Source: Oscillospiraceae bacterium (GTDB lineage: Bacteria > Bacillota > Clostridia > Oscillospirales > Oscillospiraceae). From it: a stretch of DNA of 64,000 bases. Positions 14,754-23,305 of this stretch are shown piece by piece. The stretch lies in NCBI GenBank assembly GCA_017542425.1, contig JAFXXH010000058.1:1-64000 (forward strand), read 5' to 3'. Both the position numbers and the translations under genes were made by a program. The notes beneath the pieces are model-generated. The model was not told the DNA's origin and did no database searches. It saw nothing but the letters and a program-made list of their open reading frames with translations. The first letter of the stretch is position 1; each line of letters starts with the position of its first letter.

Positions 14754-16112
14754 ATGAAAAACATCGTCCGGCGCGCCGACCCCACGGGGCCGCTGCGCGG
14801 AAAAGTCCGGCCGGGCTGGGAGCTGCTGGCCATCAACGGCAAGCCCATCGCCGACGTGCTGGATTACAAATACTACTCCTATGACGCGCATCTGCTGATG
14901 CAGTTCCGCACGCCGGAGGGGAAAAACCGGCTGCTGCGGGTGAAAAAGCCGGAGGGCCTGGACCCCGGCCTGGAGTTCGAGACCTATCTGATGGACGCGC
15001 CCCGCTCCTGCGCCAACCGCTGCATCTTCTGCTTCATCGACCAGAACCCGCCGGGGATGCGCAAAAGCATTTATTTCAAAGACGACGACGCCCGGCTCAG
15101 CTTCCTGATGGGCTGCTACATCACCCTCACCAACCTGAGCGCCCGGGAGATCCAGCGCATCATCGACCTGCGCATTTCCCCCATCAACATCTCTGTCCAC
15201 GCCACGGACCCGGACTTGCGGGTGGCCATGCTGGGCAACCGCCGGGCCGGGGAGCTGCTGGACGTGATGAAACGCTTCGCCGCGGCGGGCGTCACGATGA
15301 ACTGCCAGATCGTCTGCTGCCCCGGCTGGAACGACGGGGCGGCGCTGGACCGCACCATGCTGGACCTGGCGGACCTGCACCCGGCGGTCCGCAGCGTCTC
15401 CATCGTGCCCGTGGGCCTGACCAAACACCGCCAGGGCCTCCCGGAGTTGCGGCCCTTCACCCCGGAGCTGGCCCGGGAGACCGTGGCCCAGGTGGAGCGC
15501 TTCGGCGACGGCTGCCGGGCGCGGCTGGGGGCGCGGGTCTTCTACTGCTCTGACGAGCTGTACATCCGGGGCGGGCTGCCCCTGCCGGAGGACGCGTTTT
15601 ATGAGGGCTATCCCCAGCTGGAAAACGGCGTGGGGATGCTCAGGTTGCGGGAGACGGAGTTTTGCAGCGCTCTGAAGTTTGCCCAGGACGCGGACGGGGT
15701 ACCCTTTTCCGTAGCCTGCGGCACCGACGAGGCCCCCTTTCTCCAGAAGTTGATGGAATTGGCAAAGGAGCGCGACCCCAAACTCGACGGGCGCGTCTGG
15801 CCCATCCGCAACGACTTCTACGGTGAGAGCATCACCGTCACCGGCCTCATCACCGGCGGCGACCTGATTGCCCAACTGAAAGACAAGGACCTGGGGGCGC
15901 GCCTGCTGATTTCCGAGAATATGCTCCGCCGGGAGGAACAGGACTTCCTGGACAGCGTCACCCGCGCCCAGGCGGAGGCGGCCCTGGGGCTGCCGGTCAT
16001 CCCCGTCTCCGGCGACGGCGGCGCCCTGTGCGACGCCTTCTTCGGCGTCCTGCCGGAGATCCCGGTCCCCAAAGCGGACGCGGAGGACACGGAATATAAC
16101 AAATACAACTGA
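14754..16112 (+). CDS. DUF512 radical SAM protein
   Basis: A 452-aa protein. Residues 1-60 resemble a PDZ domain (GWELLAINGKPIADVLDYK). CANRCIFCF (about residue 84) gives the CX3CX2C cluster of a radical SAM-type fold. The C-terminal DUF512 region includes RNDFYGESITVTGLITGGDL. This family usually precedes der in Clostridia, as here. Its reaction is unknown; a role tied to ribosome assembly or cell-envelope lipid genes is guessed only from neighbours der and plsY. Confidence 0.9.
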   Translation: MKNIVRRADPTGPLRGKVRPGWELLAINGKPIADVLDYKYYSYDAHLLMQFRTPEGKNRLLRVKKPEGLDPGLEFETYLMDAPRSCANRCIFCFIDQNPPGMRKSIYFKDDDARLSFLMGCYITLTNLSAREIQRIIDLRISPINISVHATDPDLRVAMLGNRRAGELLDVMKRFAAAGVTMNCQIVCCPGWNDGAALDRTMLDLADLHPAVRSVSIVPVGLTKHRQGLPELRPFTPELARETVAQVERFGDGCRARLGARVFYCSDELYIRGGLPLPEDAFYEGYPQLENGVGMLRLRETEFCSALKFAQDADGVPFSVACGTDEAPFLQKLMELAKERDPKLDGRVWPIRNDFYGESITVTGLITGGDLIAQLKDKDLGARLLISENMLRREEQDFLDSVTRAQAEAALGLPVIPVSGDGGALCDAFFGVLPEIPVPKADAEDTEYNKYN

Positions 16113-16125
16113 GGGAGGCCCGGCC

Positions 16126-16656
16126 ATGCGTCTGCTTTTTACCCTGGACCAGCGGGACTACGATCCCGCCGCGCCGCGCCTGGTCCGCCCCTCCGCCCGG
16201 GGCATCCTGATCCGCGGCGGCAAAATCGCCCTGGTGCATTCGCTGAAATACGACTACTACAAGTTCCCCGGCGGCGGCCTGGAGCCGGGAGAGCGCCCGG
16301 AGGACGCCCTGCTGCGCGAAGTGCGGGAGGAAGCGGGCCTGGCCGTCGCCCCGGAGAGCGTCCGTCCCTACGGCCTGGTGCGCCGCGTCCAGCGGGGCCG
16401 GATGGGGGAGACCTTCCAGCAGGACAATTACTATTATCTCTGCGCCCCGTCCGGGGAGACGCCGGGACAGGAGCTGGACGACTATGAGGCGGAGGAGGGC
16501 TTCACCCTGGCCTGGGTGGAGCCGGAGACCGCGCTGGAAGCCAACCGCAGCTCCCCCAAGCGGCAGGATCTGGGCGGCGTGATGCTGGAGCGGGAGTGCC
16601 GGGTGCTGGAACTGCTGCGCCGCGAAGGATATTTCCAGGAGGCCGCGCCATGCTGA
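16126..16656 (+). CDS. NUDIX hydrolase
   Basis: A 176-aa protein with a complete Nudix box: GGGLEPGERPEDAL followed by LREVREEAGL (GX5EX7REUXEEXGU). It hydrolyses a nucleoside-diphosphate-linked substrate, probably a damaged or signalling nucleotide; specificity is unknown. SD GGGAGG. It lies 13 nt after the DUF512 gene and overlaps the next ORF by 7 nt. Confidence 0.92.
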   Translation: MRLLFTLDQRDYDPAAPRLVRPSARGILIRGGKIALVHSLKYDYYKFPGGGLEPGERPEDALLREVREEAGLAVAPESVRPYGLVRRVQRGRMGETFQQDNYYYLCAPSGETPGQELDDYEAEEGFTLAWVEPETALEANRSSPKRQDLGGVMLERECRVLELLRREGYFQEAAPC

Positions 16657-16967
16657 TCGCCGTACACTGCGCCGTCATCGCCCTGTTCCTGGTCCTGGCA
16701 GCCGTGTTTTTCCGGGGGAAGGGGACGGACCTGATCGCGGGCTATAACACCGCCTCCGCCTGGGAAAAGCGGCACACCGACGAGTGGAAGCTGACGCGCT
16801 TCCTGGGAAAGCTGATGCTGGCGCTGGCGGTCTGCTGGGTTCCGGTGCTGCTGAGTGCGGTGTTGCATGCCATGTGGCTGCTCTGGATCGGCCTTGCCCT
16901 GTTCCTGGCCGTCACCGTGGCCGGGGTCGTCTATGCCAACACCGGAAAACGCTTCTGGAAGCCATAA
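16650..16967 (+). CDS. DUF3784 small membrane protein
   Basis: A 105-aa protein with three hydrophobic segments (residues about 1-20, 52-72, 75-95) and the DUF3784 signature FRGKGTDLIAGYNTAS after the first one. The ATG at 16650 overlaps the NUDIX stop and has AGGAGG upstream; a longer frame from 16596 lacks an SD. Function unknown; probably an integral membrane protein. Confidence 0.85.
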   Translation: MLIAVHCAVIALFLVLAAVFFRGKGTDLIAGYNTASAWEKRHTDEWKLTRFLGKLMLALAVCWVPVLLSAVLHAMWLLWIGLALFLAVTVAGVVYANTGKRFWKP

Positions 16968-16980
16968 GGAGTGATCTGCC

Positions 16981-18309
16981 ATGTCTAAACCCTTAGTGGC
17001 CATCGTCGGCCGCCCCAACGTGGGGAAATCGCTGCTGTTCAACCGCCTGGCCGGGCAGCGCCTCAGCATCGTGGAGGACAGCCCGGGCGTCACCCGGGAC
17101 CGGCTCTACGCCGAATGCGAGTGGGCCGGACGCCGCTTCGATATTGTGGACACCGGCGGCATCGAGCCCAACACCGACAACGAGATATTGCTGTTCATGC
17201 GGGAACAGGCCAACATCGCCATCTCCGCAGCCGACGTGATCGTGCTGGTGACGGAGATCGCCACCGGCGTCACCGCCGCCGACGTGGACGTGGCGAACAT
17301 GCTCCTGCGCAGCCGCAAGCCGGTGGTGCTGGTGGTGAACAAGGTGGACAACCCCAGCCGGGTGGACCCCACGCTGTACGAGTTCTACTCCCTGGGCCTG
17401 GGGGACCCCATCCCCATCTCCGCCGTCCACGGCCACGGCACCGGGGACATGCTGGACGCCTGTCTGCAATATTTCCCCCCCGAGGACGGCCAGCCGGAGG
17501 AGGACGACCGCGTCAAGGTCGCCATCATCGGCAAGCCCAACGTGGGCAAAAGCTCCCTGACCAACCTGATCGCCGGGGAGACCCGGGTCATCGTCAGCGA
17601 CGTGGCGGGCACCACCCGGGACGCGGTGGACATGCGCATCGACAACGCCTTCGGCAAGTACACCTTCATTGACACGGCGGGCATCCGGCGGAAAAGCAAG
17701 GTGGAGGACCGGATCGAAAAGTTCTCCGTCATGCGCGCCCAGCTGGCCATCGACCGGGCCGACGTGTGCCTGATTTTGCTGGACGCCCGGGACGGCGTCA
17801 CCGAGCAGGACACCAAGATCGCCGGTCTGGCCCACGCGGCGGGCAAGGCCAGCATCATCGTGGTGAACAAGTGGGACCTGGTGGAGAAGGAGACCGGCAC
17901 CATGGAGAAGATGCGCCGGGAGGTGCTGCGGGACCTGAGCTTCATGCGCTACGCCCCGGTGCTGTTCATCTCCGCCGTCACGGGCCAGCGGGTCCAGCGC
18001 ATCTTTGAGCTGATCAACTTCGTCAACGACCAGAGCGCCATGCGCATCACCACCGGAATGCTGAACGACGTGCTGGCCGACGCCCAGGCGCGGATGCAGC
18101 CCCCCTCCGACAAGGGCAAGCGCCTGAAGATCTATTATATGACCCAGACGGGCGTGAAGCCCCCCAACTTCGTGGTGTTCTGCAACCGGGCGGAGCTGTT
18201 CCACTTCTCCTATCAGCGCTATCTGGAAAACCAGATCCGCGCCGCCTTCGGGCTGGAGGGGACGCCCATCCGCCTGGTGATCCGACAGAAAGGGGAGAAA
18301 GAGGCATGA
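16981..18309 (+). CDS. der: Ribosome biogenesis GTPase Der
   Basis: A 442-aa EngA/Der GTPase with two tandem G domains: GRPNVGKSLLF, DTGGIE and NKVDN in the first; GKPNVGKSSL, DTAGIRRKSKV and NKWDLV in the second; then the KH-like C-terminal domain (YYMTQTGVKPPNFVVFCN). It is needed for 50S subunit maturation. SD AAGGAG. It overlaps plsY by 4 nt. Confidence 0.98.
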   Translation: MSKPLVAIVGRPNVGKSLLFNRLAGQRLSIVEDSPGVTRDRLYAECEWAGRRFDIVDTGGIEPNTDNEILLFMREQANIAISAADVIVLVTEIATGVTAADVDVANMLLRSRKPVVLVVNKVDNPSRVDPTLYEFYSLGLGDPIPISAVHGHGTGDMLDACLQYFPPEDGQPEEDDRVKVAIIGKPNVGKSSLTNLIAGETRVIVSDVAGTTRDAVDMRIDNAFGKYTFIDTAGIRRKSKVEDRIEKFSVMRAQLAIDRADVCLILLDARDGVTEQDTKIAGLAHAAGKASIIVVNKWDLVEKETGTMEKMRREVLRDLSFMRYAPVLFISAVTGQRVQRIFELINFVNDQSAMRITTGMLNDVLADAQARMQPPSDKGKRLKIYYMTQTGVKPPNFVVFCNRAELFHFSYQRYLENQIRAAFGLEGTPIRLVIRQKGEKEA

Positions 18310-18929
18310 AGATCCTGCTTCTGGTGCTCAGCGCCGCCATCGCCTACGGCCTGGGCGGCATCAACGGGGCCATCGTGGCCTCCTGGATGACCCAGCACAA
18401 GGACGTGCGCAACTACGGCAGCGGCAACGCCGGGCTGACCAACTATTACCGCACCTTCGGCGCGGTGGGCGTGGCGCTGGTCATCGGCATCGACATCGTG
18501 AAGGGCGTGGTGGCCGTGCTGCTGGGCGGGGCGCTGCTGGGCATCGTGGGCCAGCCCACGGTGGGCAAGCTCTTTGCGGGCTTCTGCCTGGTCCTGGGCC
18601 ACATGTACCCGGCCTTCCACCGCTTCAAGGGCGGCAAGGGCGTCCTCTGCGCCGCCGTCGTTGCCTTCGTGCTGGACTGGCGCATCGGCCTGAGCCTGAT
18701 CGGGCTGTTCGCCCTGGTGGTCCTCCTGACCCGCTACGTCTCCCTGGGCAGCATCCTGGCCGCGCTGACCTTCCCCGTCCTGGTCTGGGCCTTCGGCTAT
18801 ACCGCCCTGGACGGCCTGCTGGTCCTGCTCACCGCCCTGCTGATCGTCGTCAAGCACGGCGAGAACATCCAGCGCCTGCTCCGGGGAACCGAGAGCAAGC
18901 TGAAATGGAAGAAGAGCGCCCAAGGCTGA
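18306..18929 (+). CDS. plsY: Acyl-phosphate:glycerol-3-phosphate acyltransferase PlsY
   Basis: A 207-aa multi-spanning membrane enzyme that makes lysophosphatidate from acyl-phosphate. It contains the PlsY motifs YGSGNAGLTNYYRTFG and HMYPAFHRFKGGKGV. ATGA overlap with der. In many Clostridia gpsA follows; here the next gene is a convergent HipA-like kinase only 12 nt away, so the conserved block is interrupted. Confidence 0.96.
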   Translation: MKILLLVLSAAIAYGLGGINGAIVASWMTQHKDVRNYGSGNAGLTNYYRTFGAVGVALVIGIDIVKGVVAVLLGGALLGIVGQPTVGKLFAGFCLVLGHMYPAFHRFKGGKGVLCAAVVAFVLDWRIGLSLIGLFALVVLLTRYVSLGSILAALTFPVLVWAFGYTALDGLLVLLTALLIVVKHGENIQRLLRGTESKLKWKKSAQG

Positions 18930-18941
18930 GCCGGTCGGCGT

Positions 18942-19835
18942 TTACGTCCTCCGTCCCCCGCTGCGCTCCAGCGCGGGACGGAGGATTCGATCATACCGGG
19001 CCTGGAGATAGGTCTGGTAGAATTCCTTTTGCAAGTCTGTGATTCCCTGTACCCGGTCGATGAAGTCTTTGATCTGCGCCATGCCGATGCGCGGCACGAT
19101 GCGTGCAAGGGCCTGATTGGCCTCTTCCTGCTGCGCGCTGATCAGGAAGTCATAGTAATTGAGCTTGCGCCCGTTGCGCTTGAGCGCGGAGGTGGGGAAC
19201 TGGAAGACCCTGGCGTACAGTTCTTCCTCCTTGTCCAGCACCTTGCGCATGACTTTGTCGTCGGCCTGGGGCAAAAGACAGCTCCCACAGTCAAAGACCG
19301 GCGCGATCTCCGCTTCCTGCCGGGCGTCGTCGTAGAGAAAGCCCCAGTTTCCGTTGTGGCGGTCAAAGTTCCCCAGCAGCGCGTCCGTGACGAACATGTT
19401 CCAAAAGTGTTCCCGCAGCGCCGTGGGGGAGACCAGCTGCTGTTTGTCCATGGCGTCCAGCACGTCTGCCAGCTCCGTGCCGCTGCCGTTGCTGTCGGAG
19501 TCCAGCACCGTGTTTTTGATGGCACAAAAATCCAGCAGGCGTTTCCCGCCCGCTGTGAAATCCTTGCAGGCGCAGACGAGTTTTTCCTTCCCCTTGACGG
19601 CGTAGGTGCCCAGCATGGTTTCCTGTGCGCGGATGCCCAGAAGATTGAAGATGCTGCTGGCGATGTGTTCACTGATGCAGCTGTTGGTATAGGAAAGTTC
19701 CGTGGGCTTGCCCTTCCCGGAGGGCGGGAATTTCAGCATATAGGCCGCGCCCTCATACTCTACGGCGATCTTGCTGCCGTTGGCCCCGTTGTAGGCTCTG
19801 CCGGGGATCACCCTGCAAGCGCTAAAGTCGATCAT
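18942..19835 (-). CDS. HipA/CtkA-like protein kinase (toxin of a HipBA-type pair)
   Basis: A 297-aa HipA-like Ser/Thr kinase: ATP-site Lys in YMLKFPPS, catalytic loop LLGNFDRHNGNWGFL, and metal-binding APVFDCGSCLL. It lacks the N-terminal HipA subdomain, making it close in size to CtkA-type kinases. In the family, substrates include aminoacyl-tRNA synthetases and phosphorylation slows growth; the target here is unknown. The true start at 19835 (GGAGGGAG upstream) overlaps the antitoxin stop by 4 nt. An 11-bp GC-rich inverted repeat (18947-18957 with 18975-18985) sits within its last codons. Confidence 0.88.
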   Translation of the reverse strand: MIDFSACRVIPGRAYNGANGSKIAVEYEGAAYMLKFPPSGKGKPTELSYTNSCISEHIASSIFNLLGIRAQETMLGTYAVKGKEKLVCACKDFTAGGKRLLDFCAIKNTVLDSDSNGSGTELADVLDAMDKQQLVSPTALREHFWNMFVTDALLGNFDRHNGNWGFLYDDARQEAEIAPVFDCGSCLLPQADDKVMRKVLDKEEELYARVFQFPTSALKRNGRKLNYYDFLISAQQEEANQALARIVPRIGMAQIKDFIDRVQGITDLQKEFYQTYLQARYDRILRPALERSGGRRT

Positions 19836-20251
19836 ACGCTCCCTCCAAACAGATACTTCTTCCGCAGATAATCCGCGTGTTCCGGCGTGATGCACCCGTC
19901 GCTGATCTCCGCCATGTTGATGCTGCCGTACAGTTCGCCCCACAGGCAGTCCAGGAGGCCGCTGTTTGATTTGACCCCCGCTTTGTAGGCGTCCAGGTCG
20001 TGCTGGAGGTAGTCGGGCAGCCCGTACTCATAGGCCAGCTCCCGCTCCGCCTGGCGCAGTCCGTCCTCCGTCAGCAGCTCCATGGAGACGCCCAGGGTCC
20101 TGGCCAGCTTGTACACGGTCTCCGCGGAACACTTCTCGATTCTGGTCTTCCCGCTGCAAATGTCGTTCAGGGTGGCATGGGGCACGCCGGACTCCAGCGC
20201 CAGCCGATACCGGCTCATCTCCCGCCGGGCCAGCAGTTCTTCGATCACCAT
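19832..20251 (-). CDS. XRE-family HTH antitoxin/regulator (HipB-like)
   Basis: A 139-aa protein with an N-terminal XRE helix-turn-helix (residues about 5-60: SRYRLALESGVPHATLNDIC, SAETVYKLARTLGVSMELLT) and an 80-residue C-terminal extension that could contact the kinase. AAGGAGG SD at 8 nt. It precedes and is coupled to the HipA-like gene, the standard antitoxin-first order. Probably represses its own promoter. Confidence 0.88.
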   Translation of the reverse strand: MVIEELLARREMSRYRLALESGVPHATLNDICSGKTRIEKCSAETVYKLARTLGVSMELLTEDGLRQAERELAYEYGLPDYLQHDLDAYKAGVKSNSGLLDCLWGELYGSINMAEISDGCITPEHADYLRKKYLFGGSV

Positions 20252-20274
20252 CGCGTTCGCCTCCTTCGGGAACC

Positions 20275-20303
20275 ATTCTATCGGTATGCCGAAATAAAAT
20301 CAA
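20275..20303 (-). promoter_or_regulatory. Promoter of the HipBA-like pair, with palindrome
   Basis: Minus strand TTGATT (20298-20303), 17-nt spacer, TAGAAT (20275-20280). A palindrome TCGG-TATG-CCGA (20281-20292) lies in the spacer where an autorepressor would block polymerase; this operator role is inferred. Confidence 0.65.
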
Positions 20304-20399
20304 GAGGTTTTGCTTTCCGTTGGCCCAGATCGGGCAAGCCTGGGACGGAGCCGGAGCATATTTCTTTGAAAAACGCTCTTTTTTCCCTTTGCGTTCCCC

Positions 20400-20428
20400 T
20401 TGTATTTTTTCCCGGAATAGATTAAGAT
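20400..20428 (+). promoter_or_regulatory. Promoter upstream of the esterase gene
   Basis: TTGTAT (20400-20405), 17-nt spacer, TAAGAT (20423-20428), about 75 nt before the esterase start and divergent from the HipBA-like promoter. Confidence 0.5.
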
Positions 20429-20504
20429 AGGCAAGACATCCTGTATTCAGGGGGCGCGGGGCGCCCGCTGAGACCGGAGCGAGACTGCGACAGGAGCGAT
20501 GCCG

Positions 20505-21239
20505 ATGGAGACGCAATACCGCAAAATCTACAGCCCGGCTTTGGGGCGGGACATGGAGCTGAAGCTTTACGGCCACGCGGGCCGTCCCGTGCTCTATGTG
20601 CCCTGCCAGGACGGGCGCTTTTATGATTTTGAAAACTTCAAAATGACCGAGGTCTGGGCTCCCTGGCTGGAAAGCGGCCAGGTGACGGTCTGCGGGGTGG
20701 ACACCCTGGACCGGGAGACCTGGAGCGACAGCGCCGGGGACCCGGCGCAGCGCATCCGGCGGCACGAACAGTGGATGGACCACCTCTTTTATGAAGTGGC
20801 CCCCATGCTGCTGGCGGAGCGGCCCACGGACAAAGGGATCATCGCCTTTGGCTGCTCCCTGGGGGCCACCCACGCGGCGAATCTGTTTTTCCGCCGCCCG
20901 GACCTCTTCGGCGGCCTGCTGGCCCTCAGCGGCATTTACACCGCCGCCTACGGCTTCGGAGACTACAGCGACGAACTGGTCTACCGCAACAGCCCGGTGG
21001 ACTACCTGGCCGGAATGCCCGCCGACCACCCCTATGTGGCCCAATACAACCGGGGCCGGGGCATCGTGGTGGTGGGGCAGGGCCCCTGGGAGCAGCCGGA
21101 GACCACCTTCCGCCTGCGGGACATCTGCGCGGAAAAGGGCATCGGGGTCTGGGTGGACGTCTGGGGCTGGGACGTGGCCCACGACTGGGACTGGTGGTAC
21201 AAACAGGCGGCCTATCACATCCCCCATCTGCTGGCCTGA
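20505..21239 (+). CDS. Putative alpha/beta-hydrolase esterase (esterase D-like)
   Basis: A 244-aa protein with a nucleophile elbow GCSLGATHAA (about residue 120) and a late His in DVAHDWDWWYKQ, fitting an alpha/beta-hydrolase triad. No signal peptide. AGGAG lies 8 nt before the ATG at 20505 and only 2 nt before the ATG at 20499, so I prefer 20505. It precedes an ATP-grasp ligase by 48 nt; the pair may make or trim a carboxylate-amine conjugate. Substrate unknown. Confidence 0.82.
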   Translation: METQYRKIYSPALGRDMELKLYGHAGRPVLYVPCQDGRFYDFENFKMTEVWAPWLESGQVTVCGVDTLDRETWSDSAGDPAQRIRRHEQWMDHLFYEVAPMLLAERPTDKGIIAFGCSLGATHAANLFFRRPDLFGGLLALSGIYTAAYGFGDYSDELVYRNSPVDYLAGMPADHPYVAQYNRGRGIVVVGQGPWEQPETTFRLRDICAEKGIGVWVDVWGWDVAHDWDWWYKQAAYHIPHLLA

Positions 21240-21287
21240 GATAGAAAGCACGGACGGGCCTTCCCGTCCGCAAAGGAGAGAAAGAGA

Positions 21288-22487
21288 ATGCGCAATTTCA
21301 TATTCATCTCCCCCAACTTTCCCACCAACTACTGGCGCTTCTGCCGGGAACTGGCGGGCAACGGCCTGCGGGTGCTGGGCATCGGCGACCAGCCCTACGA
21401 CGAGCTGCTGCCGGAGCTGCGGGAGAGCCTCAGCGAATACTACAGGGTTTCGACGCTGGAGAACTATGACGAGGTCTACCGGGCCGTGGGCTTTTTCATC
21501 GGCAAGTACGGGCGCATCGACTGGCTGGAGAGCAACAACGAATATTGGCTGGAGCGGGACGCCATGCTGCGCACCGATTACAATATCCGTTCCGGCTTCC
21601 AGACGGCGGACATGGCCCGGGTCAAGTTCAAGAGCGGCATGAAGGAATACTATCAGCGGGCGGGCATTCCCACGGCCCGCTGGCATATCGTGGAGGACCG
21701 GGCCGGGGCCCTGGCCTTTGCGGCGGAGGCGGGCTTCCCCCTCATCGTCAAGCCGGACAACGGGGTGGGGGCCAGCCAGACCTACAAGCTGAACAATCCG
21801 GACGAGCTGGAGGACTTCCTGCGCCGCCGGGACCCCAGCGTCCGCTTCATCATGGAGGAGTTCGTCGCCGCCGAGGTGAACAGCTACGACGCCATCTACG
21901 ATTCCCAGGGCGAGCCGCTGTTCGAGACCGGCAACGTGACCCCGGAGTCCATCATGGACACCGTGAACAACGCGGACAACTCCATCTACTATATCGTGAA
22001 AGACCTGGCCGAGGACGTGCGCGCCGCCGGACGGGCCGCCGCGAAAAGCTTCGGCGTGCGCTCCCGCTTCATCCATTTCGAGTTCTTCCGCCTCACCGAG
22101 GACCAGCGCCTGGGGAAGCGGGGGGACGTGGTGGCGCTGGAGGTCAACATGCGCCCCTGCGGGGGCTTCTCCCCGGACATGATGAACTACGCCCACAGCA
22201 CGGACGTGTACAAGATCTGGGCGGACATGATCGCCTTTGACCGCAGCGACAAGGCCCAGGGGGAGCACGGCTACTGTGCCTTCGCCGGACGGCGGGACGG
22301 CAAGGCCTTCTCCCTCAGCGACGGGGCGCTGGTGACGCGCTACGCCAGGGCGCTGCGCATGACCGGGCGCATCCCGGACGCCCTGGCCGACGCCATGGGC
22401 AACCGCTTTTTCATCGCCGTGTTCCCCACGAAAGAGGAGATGGAGGCCTTTTACGCCGACGCCCTGCGGGTGATCCCGGCGGAGTGA
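21288..22487 (+). CDS. ATP-grasp carboxylate-amine ligase-like protein
   Basis: A 399-aa protein: N-terminal Rossmann-like domain (FIFISPNFPTNYWRFCRELA), then ATP-grasp with PLIVKPDNGVGASQTYKL as the ATP lysine/glycine loop, FIMEEFVAAEVNSYDAI, and metal-binding ALEVNMRPCGGF. Such enzymes join a carboxylate to an amine or thiol via an acyl-phosphate. AAGGAGAG SD. It stands between an esterase and a DUF4428 gene. The product cannot be told from sequence. Confidence 0.88.
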   Translation: MRNFIFISPNFPTNYWRFCRELAGNGLRVLGIGDQPYDELLPELRESLSEYYRVSTLENYDEVYRAVGFFIGKYGRIDWLESNNEYWLERDAMLRTDYNIRSGFQTADMARVKFKSGMKEYYQRAGIPTARWHIVEDRAGALAFAAEAGFPLIVKPDNGVGASQTYKLNNPDELEDFLRRRDPSVRFIMEEFVAAEVNSYDAIYDSQGEPLFETGNVTPESIMDTVNNADNSIYYIVKDLAEDVRAAGRAAAKSFGVRSRFIHFEFFRLTEDQRLGKRGDVVALEVNMRPCGGFSPDMMNYAHSTDVYKIWADMIAFDRSDKAQGEHGYCAFAGRRDGKAFSLSDGALVTRYARALRMTGRIPDALADAMGNRFFIAVFPTKEEMEAFYADALRVIPAE

Positions 22488-22513
22488 GCAGACAGAGAAA
22501 GGAGCGCTTTCAC

Positions 22514-23284
22514 ATGGGACTGTTTGAAAAGAAGTTTTGCGACATCTGCGGCGAGAAGATCGGCCTGTTCGGCACGCGGAAGCTGGAGGACGGCAAGATC
22601 TGCAGCCGCTGCGCCGGGAAGCTCTCCCCCTGGTTCGGCGAGCGGCGGCGCAGCACCCTGGAGGAGATCAAAGCGCAGCTGGCCTATCGGGAGGACAACC
22701 GCCGGCTTGTGGCGGAGTTTCACACCACCCGCAGCCTGGGCGGGCACACCCGGGTGCTGCTGGACGAGGACGCCCGGCGCTTCCTGGTGACCGAGGCGCG
22801 GGATCTGGCGGAGGCCAACCCGGACGTGCTGGACTACGCCCAGGTGACCGGCTGCGAGCTGGACATCGACGAACACCGCCAGGAGGAATACCGCCAGGTG
22901 GACGGCAAGAGCGTGTCCTACAACCCCCGGCGCTTTCGCTATTCCTATGACTTCTATGTGACCATCCGGGTCAACCACCGCTATTTCAACGAGATGCGCT
23001 TCCGCCTGAACAGCAGCAGCGTGGAGGTGGGCAGTCAGCCCATGGGCGCGGGCCTGGGCGGCTGGAGCCTCCACCGCCCCGGCGCGGGGGAGTATCAGCA
23101 GTACATCCAGATGGGCAACGAGATCAAGGAGGCCCTGACCCAGGCCCGGCAGGAGGCCCGGGAGGAGATCCAGGCCCAGAACGCCCCCAAGGCCGCTCGG
23201 GTCTGCCCCTTCTGCGGGGCCACCACCTTCCCGGACGCCTCGGGCCGCTGCGAATACTGCGGCAGTCCCGTGGGGGACGCATAA
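22514..23284 (+). CDS. DUF4428 zinc-ribbon protein
   Basis: A 256-aa protein. An N-terminal DUF4428 zinc ribbon (CDICGEKIGLFGTRKLEDGK, then CSRCAGKLSPWF) is followed by a beta-rich middle domain and a C-terminal second C4 ribbon (CPFCGATTFPDASGRCEYCG). The start at 22514 has AAAGGAG; a frame from 22484 would overlap the ATP-grasp stop and lacks an SD. It lies directly before the pilus-assembly operon. Function unknown. Confidence 0.85.
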   Translation: MGLFEKKFCDICGEKIGLFGTRKLEDGKICSRCAGKLSPWFGERRRSTLEEIKAQLAYREDNRRLVAEFHTTRSLGGHTRVLLDEDARRFLVTEARDLAEANPDVLDYAQVTGCELDIDEHRQEEYRQVDGKSVSYNPRRFRYSYDFYVTIRVNHRYFNEMRFRLNSSSVEVGSQPMGAGLGGWSLHRPGAGEYQQYIQMGNEIKEALTQARQEAREEIQAQNAPKAARVCPFCGATTFPDASGRCEYCGSPVGDA

Positions 23285-23305
23285 GACATAGAGGAGGAAC
23301 GCGGG

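Noticed and set aside
18947..18985. Terminator between plsY and the HipA-like gene
   Set aside because: The 11-bp inverted repeat has no U-tract on either strand and lies within the kinase coding end, so I do not call it a terminator.
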